Origin: Egibacter rhizosphaerae | Lineage (GTDB): Bacteria > Actinomycetota > Nitriliruptoria > Euzebyales > Egibacteraceae | Assembly: GCF_004322855.1 (NCBI RefSeq) | Contig: NZ_CP036402.1 | Location: 2,604,001 to 2,668,000, forward strand | Direction of reading: 5' to 3' | DNA length: 64,000 nt | Shown here: positions 7,431 to 15,861 of the stretch, piece by piece | Layout: each line of letters opens with the position of its first letter | Numbering within the stretch: the stretch's first letter is position 1 | Program-made: the position numbers and the translations under genes | The notes under the pieces: model-generated | What the model was told of the DNA's origin: nothing | The model's input: only the letters and a program-made list of their open reading frames with translations | Databases searched by the model: none

Positions 7431-9254
7431 TCAGGGCTCTTCGCGCACCGTGGCGTACAGGTGCTCGAGCGTCTCGTCGGAGACCGCGGCGGTGCCGCCC
7501 ACGGCCGTCAACGTCGACCACGTGTAAGCGCCGAGCGTGTCGGCGACGGCGGGGGCCGGGCTACCGCTCGCCGTGAGCAGCAGGACTCCGCGCTGGTGAC
7601 CCGTGAGCACGCCGGCGCTGAGCGCGTCGGCGAAGCCGGCGCCCGTCGCGGTGATCAGGGGCCGCGGGTGGTCCGGGGGGACGCCCTCGGCGTCCTGTCG
7701 CGCGAGCGCTTCTGCCGCCACCGCCAGCGACGTGATGTATCGGTCGCCGCCCGCGAGCCGGCGGGTCTCCATCCCCTGGGCGGTGAGCTCGTCCTCCACC
7801 GCTTGTGGGACCGCGGCCTCGCCGCCCACGATCGTCACCGTCGACGGCTCGAGCTCGTCGAGCGCATCGCGGGTGCCCGCCGGCAGCCCGTCGCCCGCGG
7901 CCAGCAGGGTGGGCGGGGGTGTCTCCGTGGCGAGCAGCGCCCCGGCGCTCACCGCGTCCGCGAACCCGTGGCCGTCCACGAGCACGACCTCGTTGCCGGG
8001 CGCGCCCGCGTGGACGGCGAGGCGTCCGGCGGTATCGGCGCGGGTCTGCCCGGCCACGCGCTCGACCTCCAGGCCCAGGGCGGCGAGCTCGTCCTCGACC
8101 GCGGGCGCCACGGCGCGGGATCCCCCGAGCACGGTCACCGCGTCCGGGTCGAGGCGCACCAGCGCGTCGCGGACGTCGGTGGGCAGGCCGTGCGGCTCGG
8201 TGAGCAGCAGCGGCGCTCCCTCGGCCTGCGCGAGCGCGCCGGCGGCGAGCGCGTCGGGGAAGTCGCGGGCGGTGGCGAGCAGCACGGTGTCCGCGCGATC
8301 CCACTGCTCGGCGACCGCGAGGGCGGTCCCGATCCGGTCGTCGCCGGCGAGGCGGCGGGGCTCGGTGGAGGCACCGTCGCGGTCGTCGTCGGGATCGGTG
8401 ACGTCGTCGTCGCGCACCTCGGTCTCGTCCTCGATGACCGTGATCGCGCCATCGGTGACCTCGTCGAGCCAGTCGAGGTGCGCGCTGGTGGCGGTGTAGA
8501 CGCCGACGGCGTTGCCATCACAGCCGGGTTGTCCGAAGCTCGTGATCCCCGCCACCGCGCCGTTACGCGTGTCGATCAGCGGCCCGCCGCTGTCGCCCGC
8601 GCACGTGTCAGGGCTGTCGGGCCCACCCTCGCCGGCGCAGATCATCGTGTCCGCGATGTAGGCCGGTCCGAACGCCTCGTCGCACACCTCGTCGGCCACC
8701 ACGGGCGCGGTGGCGACCTGCAGCCGATCGGGGTAGTCGTCCTGGCCCGGGCCGCTGCGGCCCCAGCCCGCGATCGTGGTGTCGGTGCCCTCGGGCGGCT
8801 GTGAGCCCGCGACGGTGTGGGGCTCGGCCTCCACCGGTTCGGGCAGCCGGAGCAGCGCGAGGTCGGCATGCTCGGTCGGGTCGGTGGCGGCCGGGTGGCG
8901 CTCGACCTGCTCGGCGGTCACGAACTCGCCGAGCTGCATCGCCTGGTCGGTGGTATCGAGACCCAGCCCGACGTAGGTCGTGCGGTCGTCTTCGGCGACG
9001 CAGTGCGCGGCGGTGACCACCCAGTCGGGTGCCACGAGCGCGCCGCTGCAGTCGCGGGCCTCCTCGATCGCGTTGCTGTCCTCGGCGTGTTCGACGTGCC
9101 ACACGAACGCGGTGGTCTCCTGCTCGCCGTCCTCGGTGTCCTCGCCTTCGTAGACGCGCGATTCGATGGCCTCGGCACTCGGCAGGCCGAGCAGCACCGC
9201 GGCGGAGAGCAGGAGCGGTGCGCCCGCTGCGCGCCATCCCCAACGAGCTCCCAC
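7431..9254 (-). CDS. Secreted trypsin-like serine protease with CWB2 cell-wall-binding repeats
   Basis: This 607-residue exported protein has a signal peptide (residues 1-29, hydrophobic LLLSAAVLLGL, cleavage near AEA). A complete S1A peptidase domain follows, with His84 (TAAHC), Asp131 (EHADLALLRL) and Ser222 (CAGDSGGPL). Three CWB2 repeats (PF04122) fill about 297-600, marked by RLAGDDRIGTALAVAEQ, ERVAGQTRADTAGRLAV and RRLAGGDRYITSLAVAAEA, plus TVLGGSRAV-type segments. In other Gram-positives CWB2 triplets anchor proteins to cell-wall polymers. An Asp/Glu-rich linker joins the halves. Its substrate is unknown. Confidence 0.92.
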   Translation of the reverse strand: MGARWGWRAAGAPLLLSAAVLLGLPSAEAIESRVYEGEDTEDGEQETTAFVWHVEHAEDSNAIEEARDCSGALVAPDWVVTAAHCVAEDDRTTYVGLGLDTTDQAMQLGEFVTAEQVERHPAATDPTEHADLALLRLPEPVEAEPHTVAGSQPPEGTDTTIAGWGRSGPGQDDYPDRLQVATAPVVADEVCDEAFGPAYIADTMICAGEGGPDSPDTCAGDSGGPLIDTRNGAVAGITSFGQPGCDGNAVGVYTATSAHLDWLDEVTDGAITVIEDETEVRDDDVTDPDDDRDGASTEPRRLAGDDRIGTALAVAEQWDRADTVLLATARDFPDALAAGALAQAEGAPLLLTEPHGLPTDVRDALVRLDPDAVTVLGGSRAVAPAVEDELAALGLEVERVAGQTRADTAGRLAVHAGAPGNEVVLVDGHGFADAVSAGALLATETPPPTLLAAGDGLPAGTRDALDELEPSTVTIVGGEAAVPQAVEDELTAQGMETRRLAGGDRYITSLAVAAEALARQDAEGVPPDHPRPLITATGAGFADALSAGVLTGHQRGVLLLTASGSPAPAVADTLGAYTWSTLTAVGGTAAVSDETLEHLYATVREEP

Positions 9255-9516
9255 CGAATCAGGCCTCCCTCGTGGGACGCGTACGCCCCGCCTTGTTCGC
9301 TTCCCCCGTGCCGCCGACCGGCTCCCCCGGCGTTCGAGCGGTGGTTCGTCCGCCGGCGTGCTGGTCCGCCGCTCGATCCCCCTTGGCCGGCACCGCCCCG
9401 CCGGCAGGCGCCGAACCCCCCGGATCGGGTCCGTCAGCCGGCGCCGGTTCGCTCCAGGGCCTTCGTCAGCGGGCGCCGGATCTCCCCGGGGCGTTCGTCA
9501 GCCGCTGCCGGTGGGC

Positions 9517-10314
9517 TTACGTGTCGTCGGGCTCGCCGGTCTCGGGACGGAACGCGCCGGTGTCGGTGGTCCCGTCGGCCGGCTCAGCTGCCGCCTGCCG
9601 TTTGCGGCTCGCCCGCAGGGCCGCCGCCCCGCCCGCGAGTGCAGCGCCCCCCGCCGCGGTGAGCCACCCGATGTCGCGGCCGGTCTGCGCGATCTCCTCG
9701 GGTTGGTCCTCGGGCTCGGCCTCGACCCGGGTCTCGTCCTCCGGCTCGCGGTCGGGGTCGTCGTCCGGCTCGTCCTCGTCTTCGTCGGTGTCGTCCTCGT
9801 CCTCGACCTCGGTCTCGTCCTCGTCCTCCGGAGTGCCGTCGTCTTCCTCGTCGTCCTCCGACTCGTCGGTGTCGTCCTCGACCTCGGTCTCATCGTCCGG
9901 GCCGGTCTCATCGTCCGGGCCGGGCTCATTGTCCGGGTCGGGCTCATTGTCCGGGTCGGGCTCATCGTCCGGGTCGGGATCTGGGTCGGGATCGGGATCT
10001 GGGTCTGGATCGGGGTCGGGATCGTCACTCGGTGGAGGGGTGGCGCCGTACGCAGGGCTTGCGGTCAGCGTCTTGATGCCCGGGGCGGCCCACACCAGAC
10101 CCACGGCCGCGCCGAGGTGCATGGCCTTACGGCGAGAGACGACGGCGTTCGCAACACCGCGGCGCTCGACGGACTCGGAGCCATCGGGAGCGTCGTTCGC
10201 TCCGCGCCCTGCTTCTGTGTCCCGCAGATCGTCCACCGCGCTTGTCCTTGCGTCTGGTCGTGCTCGGTTCCCGCCGCAGTCACGTTCAGTGCCCGAGAAT
10301 CCCTCGAACCGCAC
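9517..10314 (-). CDS. Acidic low-complexity surface protein with Tat-like signal and C-terminal membrane segment
   Basis: No enzymatic domain is seen in the 265 residues. An SRRKAMHLGAAVGLVWAAPG segment near residues 60-80 looks like a Tat-type signal, so the true start may lie downstream of 10314. The centre is an Asp/Pro/Glu repeat (DP, EPDPDN, DDET units) that should be extended and highly charged. Near the C-terminus IAQTG is followed by a hydrophobic stretch and RASRKR, which resembles the LAxTG signal of class E sortases. However, about 25 more residues follow the basic patch, which is unusual for a sortase substrate. A membrane-anchored wall spacer is the safest reading. Confidence 0.65.
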   Translation of the reverse strand: MRFEGFSGTERDCGGNRARPDARTSAVDDLRDTEAGRGANDAPDGSESVERRGVANAVVSRRKAMHLGAAVGLVWAAPGIKTLTASPAYGATPPPSDDPDPDPDPDPDPDPDPDPDDEPDPDNEPDPDNEPGPDDETGPDDETEVEDDTDESEDDEEDDGTPEDEDETEVEDEDDTDEDEDEPDDDPDREPEDETRVEAEPEDQPEEIAQTGRDIGWLTAAGGAALAGGAAALRASRKRQAAAEPADGTTDTGAFRPETGEPDDT

Positions 10315-10519
10315 AACCCGCCCTCATCACTGTGATCGTAGTTTGCCGCTCTGATCACGGTCCGTCAATGCGCGAATGCGTCGAGGTGTGGAGTGTGCGG
10401 ATATCCAGGGCACACGGGTCGAGATGCATACACGGAGAGTAATCACACGATCGCTCGGTGCAGACCTTCTCCGACTCGACCGTCCTTCTGACAGTTCGTG
10501 GCAGTTGCCGTGCTCGGTG

Positions 10520-11359
10520 TCAATCCGGGCGACGGCTGTTGTCGCGGTCCCAGCCAGTGGGGGAGCCAACGCGTCGACGCCACGTCGCGATCGCCCGTGG
10601 CCACAACGCGGCGACGAGGAACACGGGCAGGTCGACCACGAGGATCGGATTGGCGCGAACGACCTCGAGCCACTGCTGACGTCGCCCGGCCGCGCGCTGT
10701 CGGGTGCGCGGATCGTGCCGGTCGAGCTCGGCGTTGCCGAGCACGGTGCGCGTCTTGCGGCGCAGGATCCCGGCGAAGGTGCGCGGTGCCTGCACGGTGC
10801 TGCGAGCGGCGGTTACGACGTGTCGGCGTTCCGGGGGGACAGCGTCGCGCACGAAGTGATCGTCGCCGGTGACGTCGGGGAACGCGTCGAACTGTGCGCG
10901 GCCACGGTCCGACAGGGCGTAGAGCCCGCTGCCCACGGTGTCGTCGCGGACCGAGGGCAGGCGCGACCAGATGCGGTAGTAGGAACGCACGGCCCAGGAA
11001 CTCGTGGAGAGGTCGTGCGCGGCCACCGGGGCGGCGAGCCAGACGTCCTCGCCGGCGAGGGCGTCGACGATCGCGGCGACGCTGCCCGGCGCCAACTGCA
11101 CGTCGGCGTCCATGTAGAGGCGCGGGTACTGGGTTGCGGCCGCGTCCCCGGCGTTGAGCGCGGCGATCTTCGAGGAGGTGGCGAGCTCGAGGACCCGTGC
11201 GGTGGGGGCGCGCGCTCGGACGATCGCGGCGGTGTCGTCGGTGCAGCCGTTGCAGGCGACGATCACCTCGTCACCGGGCGCGAGCTGGGGCAGCAACGCG
11301 TCGAGGCAACCGCCGATGCTCGCGGCCTCGTTGTGGGCGGGCACGACGACGCTGGTCAT
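10520..11359 (-). CDS. Family 2 glycosyltransferase
   Basis: The 279-residue protein starts with the GT2 signature TSVVVPAHNEAASIGGCLDA, continues with DEVIVACNGCTDDTA and has the DxD metal/nucleotide site in LYMDADVQ. A later GDDHFVRD is the usual acceptor-site acidic block. A hydrophobic patch (NPILVVDLPVFLVAALW) near the C-terminus suggests membrane association. It transfers a sugar from a nucleotide donor, but neither donor nor acceptor can be inferred. It is the last gene of a minus-strand run with PqqD, HprK-like and VanZ-like genes, so it may act on the product of that set. Confidence 0.85.
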   Translation of the reverse strand: MTSVVVPAHNEAASIGGCLDALLPQLAPGDEVIVACNGCTDDTAAIVRARAPTARVLELATSSKIAALNAGDAAATQYPRLYMDADVQLAPGSVAAIVDALAGEDVWLAAPVAAHDLSTSSWAVRSYYRIWSRLPSVRDDTVGSGLYALSDRGRAQFDAFPDVTGDDHFVRDAVPPERRHVVTAARSTVQAPRTFAGILRRKTRTVLGNAELDRHDPRTRQRAAGRRQQWLEVVRANPILVVDLPVFLVAALWPRAIATWRRRVGSPTGWDRDNSRRPD

Positions 11360-11366
11360 GCGCGCG

Positions 11367-11690
11367 CTACGCCTCGCCCCGGCCGCTGGGATCGGGCGCG
11401 CCGACCAGCTCCGCGAGGCCGTTGTCGCACAGCTGTTGTGCGTAGCCGATCAGATCGCGGGCGACGACCTCGGGGTCCTCGTCGAACTCGCCGGCGAGCG
11501 CGGTGGCGAGGTCGCGCAGCGTCGTCCGCCCGTCGAAGCAGTGCCACAGCCCCGCGGCGAGCGGTTCGAGCTTGTGGGTCGTGCCGTGGTCGGTGGAGTG
11601 GATGACCAGCTCGCCGTCGAGCTCGACGTGGGCGAGGTCGTCGCGGCGCCGGATCACCGTGTCGAGATCGATCCCGGGCGCGCCCGTCAT
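11367..11690 (-). CDS. PqqD-like (RRE) protein
   Basis: The 107-residue protein shows the PqqD fold pattern: a short beta-hairpin region (AHVELDGELVIHSTDHGTTH), then GLWHCFDGRTTLRDLATALA and a helix ending at the QQLCDNGLAEL segment. PqqD-like domains are RiPP recognition elements that bind leader peptides for the modifying enzyme. No pqq genes are nearby, so a role in PQQ synthesis is unlikely. It lies 2 bases after the HprK-like gene and 7 bases before the GT2 gene. Together with 23854-24117 and the PqqD domain at 15082-15861 it is one of three PqqD domains in the locus. Confidence 0.75.
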   Translation of the reverse strand: MTGAPGIDLDTVIRRRDDLAHVELDGELVIHSTDHGTTHKLEPLAAGLWHCFDGRTTLRDLATALAGEFDEDPEVVARDLIGYAQQLCDNGLAELVGAPDPSGRGEA

Positions 11691-11692
11691 CG

Positions 11693-12601
11693 CTACTCAC
11701 CCTTCCGGTCCGTCGCGTCCCCGGCCCACAGCGATTCGACCGCCTCGCAGCCCGCGTCGAGGTCGCTCAAGGTCACACGATAGCCCGCGCTGGTGGCGGC
11801 GAGGCGCCCGAGCACCGCGAGGTCACGCTCTGGGGCGAACTCGAACGCGCACCGGGTGAGCTCGAGCAACGTGTCCGCGCGCGAGATCGGCTCGACGGAG
11901 GTCGCCGCACCGGGCTCGTAGCTCGGGAACACCACCAGCCGTGGCTGTCCGCCCGCCGAGACCGCGTCGGCGCGGATCGTCTCGGGCGCGACCTGCCACT
12001 GCTTGGGCAAGCGCTCGGCCAGACCGGGGGGGTGCCCCGGGTTGAGGTCGGCGAGGACCTCCCACGAGCCGGGGTCGATCGCCAGCGGCTTCGGGTACGG
12101 GTGCACGGCCAGGGTGTCCGGGTCGAGGGCGATCGCCTCGTCGGTGACGTAGCGCCAGCCACGACGCACGAGCCCGGCGACGAGCGTGGACTTGCCGGCC
12201 TCGATGCGTCCGGGGAGCACGAGCACGTGGCCGTCCCGCTCCGCTCCCGAGGCGTGCAGGCGGACGAGGTGGGAACTGTCCTCGACCGCCCGCCGGTTCA
12301 CGTGCCACAGCAGCATCGCCACCGCTCCAGCCATGGAGCGCTGCCGCTCGATCACCTCGCCGTCGCGGTGCAGCGCCGCCCGCCCGTCGGCGGTGGGCCG
12401 CAGCTCGTAGCGCACCGCCGGTTGTCCCGACGTCGCGATCGGATCCGGGATCGCGAGTGCCCCGAACGCGCGGTCGAGGTGGGCGATGAGCTCGTGGTCG
12501 GGGCTCGCGACCGAGAAGTCGTGAGCGAGCGCGCGCAGACGGCGCGTCTCGTGCCATCCGCCGGGGGCGCGGCCTTTGGCGGGCGCGCGCGAGCCGATCA
12601 T
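11693..12601 (-). CDS. HprK-like P-loop kinase 1
   Basis: The 302-residue protein has the layout of HPr kinase-related proteins in RiPP clusters: a variable N-terminal part, a VRLHASGAERDG block, then a Walker A loop GRIEAGKST (about residues 128-137) and YVTDEAIALD as the Walker B-like acidic segment. The N-terminal HPr-binding half of true HprK is not recognisable, so a role in sugar catabolite control is unlikely. Related kinases phosphorylate lasso peptides or act on unknown partners beside PqqD proteins. Its start overlaps the VanZ-like gene by ATGA and its stop is 2 bases before the PqqD gene. Confidence 0.75.
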   Translation of the reverse strand: MIGSRAPAKGRAPGGWHETRRLRALAHDFSVASPDHELIAHLDRAFGALAIPDPIATSGQPAVRYELRPTADGRAALHRDGEVIERQRSMAGAVAMLLWHVNRRAVEDSSHLVRLHASGAERDGHVLVLPGRIEAGKSTLVAGLVRRGWRYVTDEAIALDPDTLAVHPYPKPLAIDPGSWEVLADLNPGHPPGLAERLPKQWQVAPETIRADAVSAGGQPRLVVFPSYEPGAATSVEPISRADTLLELTRCAFEFAPERDLAVLGRLAATSAGYRVTLSDLDAGCEAVESLWAGDATDRKGE

Positions 12602-13749
12602 GCCCGCCCGCTACGCCGCCGCTTGCTGACCACGCGGACAGCGTAGGCCGCGAAGGCCGCGCCACGTTCGCGCAACCACATGCGAAGGTCCGAGGCCCAA
12701 AGCGCGAACGTGGCGCCGAAGGTCGCCCCGCCGACGTGCGCGCCCATGTCGAGGAACGAGGGGTGCCGCGGCTCGATCGACGTCTTGCCGAGTTGCAGCA
12801 GGACCGTGAACGCGAGGGCTAGCAGTGCGACTCGGCGCAGCCGGACTCCGGGAGAGACCAAGCCCACGAGCAGCCATCCCACGGGGACGAACCCAACGAA
12901 ATGCAGCACACTGCGCAGCTGGGCCGACTCGGGGGGCACCTCCAGCATCTCGACCACCCGCGCCGGTACGTACCACACGCGTTCGGGTATGGTCAGCACG
13001 CCGTCGGCCAACAGGTCGGTCGTGACGCCGTCCACCTGCACGTGTGCGACCTCGATCCGGCCGTGCCAGACGCGGGGTGCGCGGCGTTCGTCGCCGAGCG
13101 CCAGTCCGTGCGAGAGGTCCCATGTCTCGAACCCATCGGCGGGGCGCGAGCGTTCCACCGGTTCGTGGCCGTCGACGGAGACGCGGGCGTGCTCGTCGGT
13201 GAGCGCGACCTCGATGGCCAGCGGCTCGCCGCGTTCGAAGGCGTCCTCGACGACGAGCGCGGGACGGCCGAGTCGGTTGGAGTCGGCCTCACGGATGCGC
13301 ACGATCAGGTCGTCCTGCCACTGCCCGATCATGAGGTTGGCATCGCGATGACTCCCCGACCAGGCGAGCAGGCGGGCGGGGCCCCGCTGGTCCCCATCGG
13401 CGGGCTCGACCTCCATGTTGATCGTGACCTCACCCGGGGGAGCGGCGCCCTCAGCAGCCGGGCTCGCGGCATGCGCGATCGCGCGGCGGCCGGAGATCTC
13501 GAGGGCACCCTCGGACGTGACGGTTACCGCGTTGTCGACCCGGGCGGGTGGATCGAACTCGAACGGTGCCCACGCCACAAATGCGTGGAAGGCGACGAGC
13601 AGCCCGAGCAACGTCACCCGCCACGCGCGCCCCCGGCCGCGTCGCGCAGGCGCCCCCGGCTGATCTGGCCTGCCGGGTTGGCGTGATTCGCCGTCAGAGG
13701 CGCTGGGCGGCTCGGCGGTCGTGGCGCCGCTGGGCTCGTCGGCTCTCAC
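12598..13749 (-). CDS. VanZ-like membrane protein with inserted LamG-like domain
   Basis: This 383-residue protein has a disordered Pro/Gly/Arg-rich N-terminus, a membrane helix (VTLLGLLVAFHAFVAWAPF, about 45-63) and a beta-rich extracellular segment of about 190 residues resembling a LamG/concanavalin fold (ITINMEVEP-like strands, GQWQDDLIVRIREAD, SVDGHEPVERS). Three further membrane helices resemble VanZ (LHFVGFVPVGWLLVGLV, ALLALAFTVLLQLGKTSIE, FLDMGAHVGGATFG). VanZ-like proteins are often tied to cell-envelope or teicoplanin phenotypes. A GTGA overlap links it to the upstream small ORF and ATGA to the kinase downstream. The role in this operon is unknown. Confidence 0.75.
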   Translation of the reverse strand: MRADEPSGATTAEPPSASDGESRQPGRPDQPGAPARRGRGRAWRVTLLGLLVAFHAFVAWAPFEFDPPARVDNAVTVTSEGALEISGRRAIAHAASPAAEGAAPPGEVTINMEVEPADGDQRGPARLLAWSGSHRDANLMIGQWQDDLIVRIREADSNRLGRPALVVEDAFERGEPLAIEVALTDEHARVSVDGHEPVERSRPADGFETWDLSHGLALGDERRAPRVWHGRIEVAHVQVDGVTTDLLADGVLTIPERVWYVPARVVEMLEVPPESAQLRSVLHFVGFVPVGWLLVGLVSPGVRLRRVALLALAFTVLLQLGKTSIEPRHPSFLDMGAHVGGATFGATFALWASDLRMWLRERGAAFAAYAVRVVSKRRRSGRA

Positions 13750-13886
13750 GGGTCGCTCGCCTCGCTCGGGCCTGGGACGCCGGCGTCGCTCGAACCACGG
13801 ACGCTGGCGAGGCCGATCTCGACGCCCATGACGTGGTCACGCGCCCGAGGGGCGCTGTCGAGCGTGATCGACCCGTAGAATCTCAT
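13746..13886 (-). CDS. Small protein of unknown function translationally coupled to the VanZ-like gene
   Basis: This 46-residue reading frame begins with ATG after GGCGGGAAG and ends with a GTGA overlap on the start of the VanZ-like gene. Its codons carry a GC-rich third position typical of this genome. The same frame can be extended to a GTG at 14132, which overlaps the stop of the HprK-like gene by GTGA. The added 82 codons look less coding, so the shorter form is preferred. It begins MRFYGSITLDSAP, ends in a Gly/Pro/Ser/Asp-rich tail, and does not show the lasso leader pattern. No family is recognised. Confidence 0.4.
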   Translation of the reverse strand: MRFYGSITLDSAPRARDHVMGVEIGLASVRGSSDAGVPGPSEASDP

Positions 13887-14128
13887 GAAACTTCCCGCCT
13901 GTTTCCCCCCGGTTCCCACCACTTCGCTGTGCGCAGCGGCTGCTCGACCGCATGCACGCCGCGTCGGGATCGCCGTGCGCCAGACGATAACCCGCGCCGC
14001 CGGCCCCCACCTCGCCCAACGGCGCGAGGTCGCGCTCCGCCCCAGTCCAACGTTGCCCGGCCTCGGTGTATCTTCGTGGGGTTCGATATGGGGCTGCTTG
14101 CCCGTGCCGGGACTCACGGGCTCGACGG

Positions 14129-15085
14129 TCACTGGCGTGCTCTCGCGAGCCCGGCGAAGTCTTCGCGTACTCGCTTGGCTAACGTTCCTGGTTCAACGGC
14201 GTGGGTGACGCGCCTCATCGGCACGGCTCCGGCCACGTGCGTGAGCGTCGCGAGACGCTCGGGGCGCACTCCCGCGCCATCGACGTAGCTCCCGACGAAC
14301 GAGTGCCGCAGCAGTTCGCGCATGACGTCCGCTCCCGCCAGGGGAGTGACCTCGATACCTCCCTCGTCGATGCGCGGATCGCGTTCGAGCACGTAGAGCG
14401 CTCGGAGCGGCCGAGACCGGGGGAGGTGGGTACCGAACCCGTCGCCCCCGACCGGCACTCGCCGTTTGGAGTAGAGGGGATGCGCGAGCCTGAAGTCGTC
14501 GGGGTCGCCAAACTCGCGGGCGACGTCGTCGGGCCACAATCGCAACTGTGGGTAGCCGGGTCCCGCGACCACGTGGCCACCATCGGCGCGTAGCGGCGTG
14601 ATGTCGTCACTCAGCAAGGCGTGACCCGCGCGGAGCAACTCCACGGCGAGCGAGGTTTTCCCCCCTCCGTTCGTGCTGGCGATGGCGACGGCTCCCTCGC
14701 CGGCCGTGATGGACGCGGCGTGGAGCGCAATCTCGCCCTGCAGCTCCAACCAGAAGGCCATCACCGGCCCGAGGAGTCGCAGTTCGGCCAGCCACGGCAC
14801 GTCGATGTCACGCAGGTGGCAGACGACGCGGTCGGGCCAGAGGTAGAAGTCGGCCACCTTGCTGAACCGCAGCAGGTAGGCCTCCCCGGCCCGATGCACG
14901 TAGGCGAAGTGCACGCCGTCGATCACGGGTGGTTGCGCATGCAGGACGGGCCCGAGATTGGGTACGTCGGGGGTCCCGGTGGTCAGGTGGTAGGTGAGAT
15001 CGGGGGCCTCGGTGCTCGGAACCAGCGGCGTGGTGAACGGCACCTCCGTGGCCACGGTGCGCCCGAACAGGTGGAACGTCCTCAT
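14129..15085 (-). CDS. HprK-like P-loop kinase 2
   Basis: This 318-residue member of the HPr kinase-related group has a beta-rich N-terminus (HLFGRTVATEVPF onward), a GEIALHAASITAGEG block, Walker A ASTNGGGKTS (about 133-142) and HALLSDDITPL as the acidic partner. It also has a long C-terminal half with RRVPVGGDGFGTHLPRSRPL. The ATG at 15085 overlaps the stop of the PRTase-PqqD gene by ATGA, so it is coupled to the A1 precursor operon. By analogy with paeninodin-type kinases it may phosphorylate a RiPP, but A1 does not end in Ser, so its substrate is uncertain. Confidence 0.8.
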   Translation of the reverse strand: MRTFHLFGRTVATEVPFTTPLVPSTEAPDLTYHLTTGTPDVPNLGPVLHAQPPVIDGVHFAYVHRAGEAYLLRFSKVADFYLWPDRVVCHLRDIDVPWLAELRLLGPVMAFWLELQGEIALHAASITAGEGAVAIASTNGGGKTSLAVELLRAGHALLSDDITPLRADGGHVVAGPGYPQLRLWPDDVAREFGDPDDFRLAHPLYSKRRVPVGGDGFGTHLPRSRPLRALYVLERDPRIDEGGIEVTPLAGADVMRELLRHSFVGSYVDGAGVRPERLATLTHVAGAVPMRRVTHAVEPGTLAKRVREDFAGLARARQ

Positions 15086-15861
15086 CGGAATGCCTCGGCG
15101 GGGACCCCAACGAGGTACCCATCGTCGGCCAGCCGCGCGGCGAAGCCGGCGAGGTCGCCGGCGACGATGGTCGGCGATGCGTCGAACTGCTCTGCGACAC
15201 GCGCGGTGGCTCGCCTGAGGTCGCCGGTGGTGAGCAGGGCCTCCCACATCGCGCGTGCGGAACCGTCCAGCGCGATCGAGCGCCCCGACGCCGCGTCAGC
15301 AATGATGAGGTGCTCGTGGACCTCGCTGAACACGACGCCGGGTGCGGCGGCCACAGGCCCGGGTCCGATCGGCTGGACCTGCACGGCGACGCGCGGCGGT
15401 CCGAGGCGGCGGTTCGAGAAGCACAGGCCCGCGGGCAGCAGTCGCCATCCGGGTTCGATCCTCTCGGTCACCGGATTCCAGATCGGCGTGTCAGGTTCCT
15501 TCCAGGCGAAGCTGACCGGCTGAGTGTCGCCCATCCAGTAGCGTTCGGCGTTCGTCCGCTCGGTCCACAGGATGCGGCGAGCCTCGGTGTCGGTGGGCCG
15601 CGCGGTGAGGTCGCGCGCCGCGAGGCAGGCCTCGACACGGGGTTCGGCGCGCTCGATCGCAGCGCGGAGATCGGGATGCGAGCACAGGTGCGCGAAAGCT
15701 ATCCGTGGGGCCTTGACCGCAGCGAGGAACTTCCCGAACCGGTACCCAGTCAGTGCGCTGTCGTCGACCACCACCGTGAGGGACTGCGCGTCGGGGGCGT
15801 GCGGCTCGGGGATCGAGGAGCCCACCGCGGTATGTGGCAAGTCGAACGCTTGCGCGAGCAT
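15082..15861 (-). CDS. Phosphoribosyltransferase C-terminal half fused to PqqD domain (downstream ORF of a frameshifted gene)
   Basis: The 259-residue frame starts at an internal ATG, MLAQAFDLPHTAV. It has the PRPP-binding loop of type I phosphoribosyltransferases, LTVVVDDSALTG (about 28-39), then a RYWMGDTQPVSFAWKEPD region. From about residue 175 it has a PqqD-like domain (VFSEVHEHLIIADAASGRSI, then GSARAMWEALLTTGDLRRAT and ADDGYLVGV). The PqqD part may supply leader binding for the A1 precursor, whose gene lies upstream in the same transcription unit. Taken alone it lacks the N-terminal PRTase segment, which is encoded in another frame (see the frameshift entry). A stop/start ATGA overlap couples it to HprK-like kinase 2. 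Confidence 0.6.
   Translation of the reverse strand: MLAQAFDLPHTAVGSSIPEPHAPDAQSLTVVVDDSALTGYRFGKFLAAVKAPRIAFAHLCSHPDLRAAIERAEPRVEACLAARDLTARPTDTEARRILWTERTNAERYWMGDTQPVSFAWKEPDTPIWNPVTERIEPGWRLLPAGLCFSNRRLGPPRVAVQVQPIGPGPVAAAPGVVFSEVHEHLIIADAASGRSIALDGSARAMWEALLTTGDLRRATARVAEQFDASPTIVAGDLAGFAARLADDGYLVGVPAEAFR

Noticed and set aside
9900-10030. Short tandem repeats as a CRISPR array
   Set aside because: They encode Asp/Pro/Asn/Glu low-complexity protein sequence in frame and lack spacers.
11367-11690. PqqD protein as part of pyrroloquinoline quinone synthesis
   Set aside because: No pqqA, pqqB, pqqC or pqqE is present, while lasso precursors, cyclases and B2 are, so the RRE role fits better.
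13746-13886. The 46-residue ORF as a third lasso precursor
   Set aside because: It lacks the Y-x2-P-x-I-x3-G-x5-T leader pattern and has no Gly with Asp/Glu at the correct ring spacing after a Thr at -2.
13746-14132. A 128-residue gene starting at GTG 14132
   Set aside because: The GTGA overlap with the kinase stop is suggestive, but the first 82 codons show mixed third positions and no recognisable sequence; the 46-residue form from ATG 13886 with a ribosome site is preferred.
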